Shown: piece after piece, positions 1-5,556 of the stretch | How the letters are laid out: every line of letters begins with the position of its first letter | How positions within the stretch are numbered: the stretch's first letter is position 1 | From: Bacteroidales bacterium UBA1237 | GTDB taxonomy: Bacteria > Bacteroidota > Bacteroidia > Bacteroidales > UBA932 | Direction of reading: 5' to 3' | Assembly (NCBI GenBank): GCA_002308935.1 | Contig: DBWN01000172.1 | Span: 39,538-45,550, forward strand | Length of the DNA stretch: 6,013 nucleotides | Translations under genes and position numbers: made by a program | The notes under the pieces: generated by a model | Databases searched by the model: none | What the model was told of the DNA's origin: nothing | Seen by the model: only the letters and a program-made list of their open reading frames with translations

Positions 1-264
1 GCTGTCGCTGTCCCTTCTGATGCCATGATACGTTCCGGTTACAGTGCCAATGCTGAAATAGTTCTTCAGAAAGTTGAAGGTGTGCTTACCGTTCCTGAAA
101 GCGCAGTCGTCTTTGAGGGTGATTCCACTTATGTTTACCTTGTCAATGGCAAGGAGTACACCAAGAAGATCATCTCAACAGGTCTTAGTGATGGTGTGAA
201 TATCGAAGTGAAGAGCGGACTGAAGGAGAGTGACCGTGTCCGTGGGAACCAGATAATCGAATAA
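1..264 (+). CDS. Periplasmic adaptor (HlyD/MacA/AcrA-type membrane fusion protein), C-terminal fragment
   Basis: The frame is open from the first base of the window and ends at TAA 262-264, giving the last 87 residues of a larger protein (family members are usually 350-420 aa). The visible part reads as the end of the beta-barrel domain plus the membrane-proximal domain of an efflux adaptor: a Met-Ile-Arg-Ser-Gly-Tyr-Ser-Ala segment matching the family's 'kpGMsa' turn, then VLTVPESAVV, then a strand-rich stretch with YVYLVNGKEY and a closing GLKESDRV segment. Such adaptors are periplasmic and link an inner-membrane RND or ABC pump to a TolC channel. The TolC-family gene begins 11 nt downstream, which supports the call. 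The ATG at base 25 is internal to the domain and is not the start. The fragment cannot tell an RND from a MacAB-type ABC system. Confidence 0.88.
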   Translation, partial: AVAVPSDAMIRSGYSANAEIVLQKVEGVLTVPESAVVFEGDSTYVYLVNGKEYTKKIISTGLSDGVNIEVKSGLKESDRVRGNQIIE

Positions 265-275
265 AGGCCTACAGT

Positions 276-1607
276 ATGAAACTTTTCAATAAAATGCTCC
301 TTTCCGCCTTCGGTGGGATCCTTCTGGGGCTCGTCCCTTCACAGGCCCAGACTCCCTGGACGCTCAGGGAGTGCATAAGATATGCTCTGGAGCACAATAT
401 AACAGTCCAACAGAGACAGATCAGCGTCCAGCAAAGCGAGATAGATCTCAACACTTCCCAGAACAGCCGTCTTCCCAGTGTGGGTTCGAGTGTATCGCAG
501 AACTTCTCGTTCGGTAGGGGACTTACCGCCGACAACACTTATGAGAACACCAACACTACAAGTACAGGATTCAGCTTGGGAGTTGACGTGCCGGTTTTCC
601 AGGGATTCAACATAAAGAACAATATTCTTATGAACAAGTTGAATCTTGAAGCCGCTACCAGAGATCTCGAGAAAGCTAAAGATGACATCAGGGTCGCTGT
701 AGCCCAGGCATATGTCCAGATTCTCTACAATATGGAGATCCTGGATGTCGCTGAGGCCCGGATTGAGATAGATTCCCTTCAGGTGGAAAGACTTGAGCTG
801 ATGCTGCAGAACGGCAAGACAAGTGCTGCTGAAGTGGCTCAGCAGAAAGCGTCACTGGCCCAATCCAAATATCAGAAGATTCAGGCTTCGAACAACCTCA
901 ACATATCTCTTCTGGACTTGAGCCAGCTCCTTGAACTTCCTTCACCGGAAGGGTTCTCAATAGTAAGGCCAACCCCGTCCGCTATGGAACCCCGTCTTCT
1001 TGACAGTGCAGAGGATATTTACCAGAGCGCTGTAGCTGTCAAGCCTGCAATACTCGCGGAGCAGACCAGGCTCGACGTTGCTTCCACCAGGATCAATATG
1101 GCAAAGAACAGTATACTTCCGACAATAAGTCTGAGCGGGGGCCTCGGCACCAATTACTATACGGCTTCAAAGCACCCGTCAAGTTCATTCTCTTCTCAGA
1201 TCAAGAACAACTTCAGCCAATATGTCGGTCTTTCATTGAGTTTACCGATATTCAGCAGATTCCAGAACCGCAACAGCATCCGTACTGCGAACCTCAACTA
1301 CAGAACTCAGGAACTGCAGTTGGAGAACACCAAGAAATCACTCTACAAGGAAATCCAGCAGGCGTATTACAATGCTCTTGCTTCCCAGGAGAAATATTTC
1401 AGCAGTTCACAGGTATTGGAGAGCTCTCGTCAGGCATTTGAACTGGTGAGCGCCAAATACGAAAACGGCAAGGCCAATATAACCGAGTTCAACGAGTCGA
1501 AGAACAATTATACAAAAGCGCAGTCGGATTTCGTGCAGGCTCAGTATGAGAATCTGTTCCAGACCAGGATACTTGACTTCTATAAGGGAATGGAAATAGA
1601 TTTCTGA
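276..1607 (+). CDS. TolC-family outer membrane efflux channel protein
   Basis: A complete 443-aa protein, the usual length for TolC/OprM-family channels. Residues 1-24 form a signal peptide (Lys at 2 and 6, hydrophobic core, PSQA end) with likely cleavage before QTPWTL. The mature start TPWTLRECIRYALEHN is typical of Bacteroidota TolC proteins. Two outer membrane efflux repeats follow, at about 25-215 and 250-440. They consist of long Gln/Asn/Ala-rich helices interrupted by beta segments that would enter the outer-membrane barrel (for example around SVGSSVSQNFSFGRG and the repeat-2 equivalent ISLSGGLGTNYY). The protein would form the trimeric exit duct for the pump served by the adjacent adaptor. 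The start ATG lies 11 nt after the adaptor stop, with a weak AAAGG 8 nt upstream, so the two genes are almost certainly co-transcribed. No permease gene follows; the operon ends here at the 1646-1671 hairpin. The substrate cannot be inferred. Confidence 0.93.
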   Translation: MKLFNKMLLSAFGGILLGLVPSQAQTPWTLRECIRYALEHNITVQQRQISVQQSEIDLNTSQNSRLPSVGSSVSQNFSFGRGLTADNTYENTNTTSTGFSLGVDVPVFQGFNIKNNILMNKLNLEAATRDLEKAKDDIRVAVAQAYVQILYNMEILDVAEARIEIDSLQVERLELMLQNGKTSAAEVAQQKASLAQSKYQKIQASNNLNISLLDLSQLLELPSPEGFSIVRPTPSAMEPRLLDSAEDIYQSAVAVKPAILAEQTRLDVASTRINMAKNSILPTISLSGGLGTNYYTASKHPSSSFSSQIKNNFSQYVGLSLSLPIFSRFQNRNSIRTANLNYRTQELQLENTKKSLYKEIQQAYYNALASQEKYFSSSQVLESSRQAFELVSAKYENGKANITEFNESKNNYTKAQSDFVQAQYENLFQTRILDFYKGMEIDF

Positions 1608-1645
1608 CAAGTCAGATATCCGAAACTTGTAATGAACATAACGAA

Positions 1646-1671
1646 TACGGACCTCCGACAGGGGGTCCGTA
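1646..1671. terminator. Hairpin between convergent genes, probable bidirectional terminator
   Basis: An inverted repeat forms an 11-bp stem (TACGGACCTCC pairing with GGGGGTCCGTA, including one G-U pair when read on the plus strand) closed by a four-base GACA loop. It lies 38 nt after the TolC stop and 40 nt past the kinase stop on the other strand. The plus side has no T-run after the stem. The minus side is moderately T-rich (TTCGTTATGTTCATT). Position and stem strength favour a shared terminator; the poor U-tract leaves the mechanism uncertain. Confidence 0.7.
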
Positions 1672-1711
1672 CTGGTTAGTGCAAATAGTAAACGGGAACT
1701 TGTTCTTTGGA

Positions 1712-2863
1712 CTATTCTCCGTCCGGGACTATGGCGTTTTTGTCATAGCGATGAATCTTTACAGATGAAGAAAGGACGTTATATCCGTTTTCTGCAAGGC
1801 TCACCAATGCATGTTCTCCTGCGATTACTTCAACCGGAGCTATGAAAGATATCTTCTTGCTGATTCCCTCGCAGATATCGGGAATGAGTGCATTGTTTCC
1901 GGTAAGGATTATGACGTCAACCCGCCCATCGACGGTGGCGCTTATCCCTGCGATATACTTTGCGACATTAAGGCAGAAAGCTTTCAGGAAAACCTTGCAA
2001 TCCTCGTTACCATCTTTCGCCTTCTTTGACAGCTCTTCCATATCATTCGTCCCGAAGTATGCTACGGCACCACCTCCTCCAAGAATCTTCTTCTTGATGT
2101 CGGATTCAGTGTATTTGCCGCTGAAACACATTTCTACGAGGGGGAATGCCGGACAAGTCCCGGCTCTTTCCTGTGTGAAAGGGCCGTCTCCTCCAAGACC
2201 GTTATTGGTGTCGATGACTTCACCGTTCTTGTGGAGAGTGACCGTGATTCCGTTACCCAGATGTGCCACTATCGCAGTGATGTCATTCTCCTTATGGGAA
2301 ATCTTCTTAAGGTACTCCTTGACGGCCGCTCTGGAATTCAGAGCATGGAAGAATGCTCTGCGGGGGAATTCCGGAAGCCCGCCGATTCTGCACTCAGGAA
2401 GCATCTCGTCAGCCATCGGAGGATCGGCGATATATGCTTGACACAGACCGAATGGTGAAGAGATTTTCTGATCGTTCCGGACTTCGTTGATCAGATATGC
2501 CAGCTCATCAGCGACAACAGCGCTAAGGTTGCAGGCGTGGACTCCGTCCCTGCAGGTCATAAGGACATCCCTCATGTCCCTGTTGACTTTGTATACGCCT
2601 GTCCTGACGGGAGCGAAAAGTCCTCCTCTTGCCATTATGATATCGATGTCAAGGGGATTTATTTCACGCTTTTCCAGAACGTCAAGAATGGCTTCACGCC
2701 TCATCTGGTCCTGGTCCATGACATTGGCGAATTGTGCAAGTTCGTGGGCAGCGTGGGTTATCCTCTGTTCAAAGACCGTTACTCCGTCCTTATAGTATCC
2801 GACATTTGTCGTGGTGGTTCCTGTGTCAATGGCAAGTACGTTGCCTTTGGGTGTTTCGTTCAT
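1712..2863 (-). CDS. Butyrate/acetate kinase-family (ASKHA) protein, divergent butyrate kinase homologue
   Basis: A 383-aa protein of the acetokinase family, closest in pattern to butyrate kinase (acyl phosphate + ADP to carboxylate + ATP, cytoplasmic). Recognisable landmarks in order: a phosphate-binding loop at 13-20 (DTGTTTTN), MARGG at 78-81 with the conserved Arg79, a PRRAFFHALNSRAA stretch (167-180) matching the butyrate kinase 'HALN' signature, HLGNG at 201-205, VIDTNNGLGGDGPFTQERAG (216-235) corresponding to the family's 'GEGPFSPERSG', TGNNA at 321-325, and IAPVEVIAGE at 341-350 with the conserved Glu350. Odd points: the N-terminal loop is DTGTTTTN where butyrate kinases have NPGSTSTK, so Asn and Lys are both lost. 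The protein is also about 25 aa longer than typical family members (about 355), partly from a C-terminal tail after residue 365. No phosphotransbutyrylase gene is adjacent. The ATG at 2863 is chosen because the phosphate loop begins only a few residues in; no clear Shine-Dalgarno precedes it. True substrate uncertain; kinase fold confident. Confidence 0.85.
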   Translation of the reverse strand: MNETPKGNVLAIDTGTTTTNVGYYKDGVTVFEQRITHAAHELAQFANVMDQDQMRREAILDVLEKREINPLDIDIIMARGGLFAPVRTGVYKVNRDMRDVLMTCRDGVHACNLSAVVADELAYLINEVRNDQKISSPFGLCQAYIADPPMADEMLPECRIGGLPEFPRRAFFHALNSRAAVKEYLKKISHKENDITAIVAHLGNGITVTLHKNGEVIDTNNGLGGDGPFTQERAGTCPAFPLVEMCFSGKYTESDIKKKILGGGGAVAYFGTNDMEELSKKAKDGNEDCKVFLKAFCLNVAKYIAGISATVDGRVDVIILTGNNALIPDICEGISKKISFIAPVEVIAGEHALVSLAENGYNVLSSSVKIHRYDKNAIVPDGE

Positions 2864-2995
2864 TTCAGTACAAGTCTTTTTTGACGGTGCGAATGTAAAT
2901 CATTTTTTCCGTCCGGTGAAATAAAAGTGGCAAACCTCCCTCATGGGGGACTTCCGGAGAATGGACGTGGCAAGATGCTCATATTTTTGGTGAAA
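2864..2995. other. Intergenic region between the GH9-CE4 gene and the kinase gene
   Basis: A 132-nt gap between two genes on the same strand. The half nearer the kinase holds the putative promoter described at 2890-2921. The half nearer the GH9-CE4 stop holds only a short, imperfect C/G-rich inverted repeat (around 2936-2950) that could be a weak terminator on the minus strand but has just about four good pairs. No small gene with a convincing start and composition is seen. Confidence 0.5.
2890..2921 (-). promoter_or_regulatory. Putative Bacteroidota-type promoter for the kinase gene
   Basis: On the minus strand TACATTCG (2890-2897) matches the Bacteroidota -7 consensus TAnnTTTG at all fixed positions but one, and is followed by CACC as in many such promoters. 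TTTC at 2918-2921, 20 nt further upstream, is a one-mismatch -33 box (TTTG). The -7 element ends 26 nt before the kinase ATG, leaving a short leader. This would let the kinase be transcribed apart from the upstream GH9 gene. Based on consensus similarity only. Confidence 0.5.
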
Positions 2996-5539
2996 TCATC
3001 CTTCGACCGCTTCTTCAAGGGATACGAATTCGTATCCTTTGCCTCTTAACAGAGTGATAAGCTCGGGGAGCCTCCGGTAGAACTTGTCTGTCCTGGAATC
3101 TTCCGTCCCAAGATGAATCAGCATTATGTTGCCGTTAAGCCCGTTTTCCCTTGTGCTCTCGAATTCCAGCACCTTCTCCATTATGAAATCCGATGAATAG
3201 TAGCTTGACATGTCAGGAGTGGTGTAGTCTCCATTGGTGTATGTCCCGGAAGTGTAGTTCACGATCTGCAACCCCATATCTTTGGCCCACGACGATATCA
3301 CGGAGTTGTAATACTCGTATGGTGGCATGAAATACCTCGCTTTCTGGGGCGATACCCCGGCTCTTTGCAGAAGGTTGTAGCTCTTGAGGATATCCTGCTG
3401 GAATTCCTCCTTGGTTACCAGCAGAGTGTTCCTGTCCTCCCAGGGGGCATACAGAAGATGCCCATAACTGTGGCTGCCAAGGTAATGTCCCTCTTTCACT
3501 ATACGCTGAACCACTTCCGGGAATTTCTCGAAGAATTCCCCAGTGAAAAAGAAACTCCCTTTGATCCCGTATTCGGACAAGGTGGAAAGTATGCTGTCCG
3601 CCCCGTCACATTTGTCGGCAGCCGTGAAGACAAGACTGATCCTTTTCTTTGAGGGATCCGTCTGTACTATGCCACCCTGATAGTATACGTTCTTGTCAGA
3701 GCCTATGGAAGAATCTCTCCACTGTGCGCCTTCTTTCTGATAAGCGGAAAGAGGGAAAGTGAGCGATGCCGTCCCGTCCATGGTGGGTTCGTTCGTTGAG
3801 TAGTCATGGGTGCTGTCATGGTATACCATCCTTCCGGGCTGGAACTCCTCATAATTGGTTCCGCCCTCAGTGCTTATGCCGATGAGCCCTCCGAAGATGG
3901 TGTCATATACAGGACCGTCAACCAGACCACCTGTGGTGTTCCCCATGGAGTAATTGATGATGTAGGAATGAGGCTGTCGGGGAAAATTGCCTCCTTTGGG
4001 AAGTTCCACGATCATGCTGATTCCCCAAGGGTTGCATCCGAGCAGCCAGTCCCTGAGGGCTCCTTCCATCTCTTCGTAGGTCTTGTCTCCTGTTATCTGC
4101 CTGTAGAGAATGCATTGCGTGAGCATAGCGGTCGTCAGGTTGTTCGAACACCATATGGAGGGGATGCCGTTTAAGAAAGGACTGTCCTTGCCCCGTTCGT
4201 ATGTCTTCCGGATTCCTTCCCTGAGGAAGGAGACGAACTCTCCACCGACGGCTCCCTGCTCTTTGGCCAGCAGTACGTGGCCCATGTTCATGAAAGGATA
4301 CCACTGATAGTGTCTTGCTGTGTCGGCGCCCATCCATGGAGTGGTCTGCTCCTGCCTTCCGTAATGGATCGCCATTGAACGGTACATCCTGTTGCCGGTT
4401 GAGCGGAAAAGTTCCATCGCGCCCAGTTCCATGTCGTCGGTCCAGTTGCCTTCTTCGTAGATGTAAGGAGAAACAACTGATACTGTCTGGCATACTCCGG
4501 GATTATCCAGTCCGACCTGGAAAGCATCCGCGGCTTTCGCTGCGATTTTCTTGGAGAACTCAGGATAAAAAGGTTCCAGAATCCTGGCTCCGTATGCGAA
4601 GTCCGAAGCGAATTTCCCGGCGGTGCTCGCTATGCCGGTGGTCTCGTTCATGAACTTGCCCCTTTGTTGGGGCTCACCGGTACAGAAATAGACCGGTCTC
4701 TCCATACCTTTGCCCCAGCCGTAGTCGGCCTGGTCATCACTGGGAACTCTCATTCCTACATGGTCACGGTCATCGGCAAGCTGATTGTACAGTTCACCCT
4801 TTTCCGGGTTCATCCTGTCAAGCCAGTCCAGGCCCCAGTATATTTCATCGACGATGTCCGGTATGCCGTTGGAACCCGGTGTGCCGTCGGCTTTGTAGAA
4901 GTCGGTGAAGGAGCCGGGATTGCTTTCGTAGGCGTACATCATCTGGTATATGGCATTTGCCGTAGTTGTGGTGTACTGGAGGCAGTCCGAAGCGTCGTGC
5001 CAGCCTCCTCTGACGTCAAGGTGCTGTCCGCTCTTAGTCGGATGGTACACTATTATCGCATCCTTGGTATGGCAACTGTCCCTGAAGAAAGGGTTCCATC
5101 CGCATCTCTGCTGCCTCATGTAGTTCAGCACGAAATCCGCACTTCCGTCATAAGCGTGACTTGAAATCGGGAAAAGGTCTGAAGTGACCCTTGTCCCTTC
5201 CGAAGTGTTCACCTCCATCCGGTAGGCGCCTTCTGTTTCAAGGGCGGAAAAGTTGAGCCTGAATGTGGCGTCCATGTTCTGCAGAGAACCGGTCGCCCGG
5301 ATGTCCCCGGGTGCGCTCTTGTAGACCGTCTTTCCGGAATAGGCGTCAATGATGCTGAAGGAGTCTACGGATATCTTCTCGTTGCTCATCAGGACAGCGA
5401 CTTTCGATGAGGATGGGAGATACCCCAACTGATTCATTCTTATCCATTGGCCGGCCATCGCCTTTTTGACGGGAAGGACCATGAGGATGGTACAGGTGAG
5501 CAGATATGCTGCGGCAGTAAGGAAGATTCTGGCTTTCAT
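2996..5539 (-). CDS. Secreted GH9 glycoside hydrolase fused to a C-terminal CE4/NodB-like polysaccharide deacetylase
   Basis: An 847-aa exported multidomain enzyme. Residues 1-29 are a signal peptide (MKARIF, hydrophobic core, AMA before GQW). Residues 30-125 are the CelD_N Ig-like domain, opening with the typical RMNQLGYLP. Residues about 130-600 are the (alpha/alpha)6 GH9 domain: GGWHDASD at 178-185 carries the two expected Asp residues (D182, D185; canonical DAGD), GCNPWGIS at 501-508 and PRQPH at 520-524 are the late landmarks, and YSTNEPTMDG places the general acid at E584. Residues about 632-845 are a deacetylase domain: GSHSYGH (H690, H694), MPPYE (738-742) and MLIHLG (H809). Its motif 1 is TAADKCDGAD (639-648) rather than TFDDG. 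GH9 enzymes mostly cleave beta-1,4-glucans, and some are exo-glucosaminidases; the deacetylase suggests an acetylated or N-acetylated substrate. An in-frame ATG at 5617 would add 26 residues overlapping the upstream gene; the 5539 ATG is preferred because it starts the signal peptide and lies 17 nt after the upstream stop. Confidence 0.88.
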   Translation of the reverse strand: MKARIFLTAAAYLLTCTILMVLPVKKAMAGQWIRMNQLGYLPSSSKVAVLMSNEKISVDSFSIIDAYSGKTVYKSAPGDIRATGSLQNMDATFRLNFSALETEGAYRMEVNTSEGTRVTSDLFPISSHAYDGSADFVLNYMRQQRCGWNPFFRDSCHTKDAIIVYHPTKSGQHLDVRGGWHDASDCLQYTTTTANAIYQMMYAYESNPGSFTDFYKADGTPGSNGIPDIVDEIYWGLDWLDRMNPEKGELYNQLADDRDHVGMRVPSDDQADYGWGKGMERPVYFCTGEPQQRGKFMNETTGIASTAGKFASDFAYGARILEPFYPEFSKKIAAKAADAFQVGLDNPGVCQTVSVVSPYIYEEGNWTDDMELGAMELFRSTGNRMYRSMAIHYGRQEQTTPWMGADTARHYQWYPFMNMGHVLLAKEQGAVGGEFVSFLREGIRKTYERGKDSPFLNGIPSIWCSNNLTTAMLTQCILYRQITGDKTYEEMEGALRDWLLGCNPWGISMIVELPKGGNFPRQPHSYIINYSMGNTTGGLVDGPVYDTIFGGLIGISTEGGTNYEEFQPGRMVYHDSTHDYSTNEPTMDGTASLTFPLSAYQKEGAQWRDSSIGSDKNVYYQGGIVQTDPSKKRISLVFTAADKCDGADSILSTLSEYGIKGSFFFTGEFFEKFPEVVQRIVKEGHYLGSHSYGHLLYAPWEDRNTLLVTKEEFQQDILKSYNLLQRAGVSPQKARYFMPPYEYYNSVISSWAKDMGLQIVNYTSGTYTNGDYTTPDMSSYYSSDFIMEKVLEFESTRENGLNGNIMLIHLGTEDSRTDKFYRRLPELITLLRGKGYEFVSLEEAVEG

Positions 5540-5556
5540 GGACTGGGATTTTATTC

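Noticed and set aside
269..538. An 89-codon minus-strand frame opposite the start of the TolC gene
   Set aside because: It overlaps the signal peptide and first helix coding of a well-supported gene and has no recognisable features.
1607..1630. Inverted repeat ACAAGT/ACTTGT directly after the TolC stop
   Set aside because: Only six pairs, mostly A/T, around a 12-nt loop; much weaker than the hairpin 16 nt further on, so not called as a terminator.
1842..2441. A 199-codon open frame on the plus strand opposite the kinase gene
   Set aside because: It lies wholly antisense to the kinase, its translation is low-complexity (Ser/Pro/Arg-rich) with no recognisable domain, and the opposite strand carries strong family motifs throughout.
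2864..2902. Short minus-strand frame starting at an ATG at about 2902 and ending in TGA just before the kinase ATG (12 codons), a possible leader peptide
   Set aside because: It covers the predicted -7 promoter box, so its start would lie upstream of the likely transcript; no codon bias or runs of a regulatory amino acid.
2935..2950. C-run/G-run inverted repeat between the GH9-CE4 and kinase genes
   Set aside because: Only about four reliable pairs on the minus strand, where the gene is transcribed, and no proper T-run directly after it; possible weak terminator but not supportable as a feature.
3918..4493. A 191-codon minus-strand open frame inside the GH9 domain in another frame
   Set aside because: The translation is rich in Arg, Gln and His with no family pattern; the GH9 frame has conserved motifs on both sides and through this stretch.
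4664..5164. A 166-codon plus-strand open frame opposite the GH9 domain
   Set aside because: Antisense shadow of conserved GH9 sequence; no signal peptide, domain or start signal supports it.
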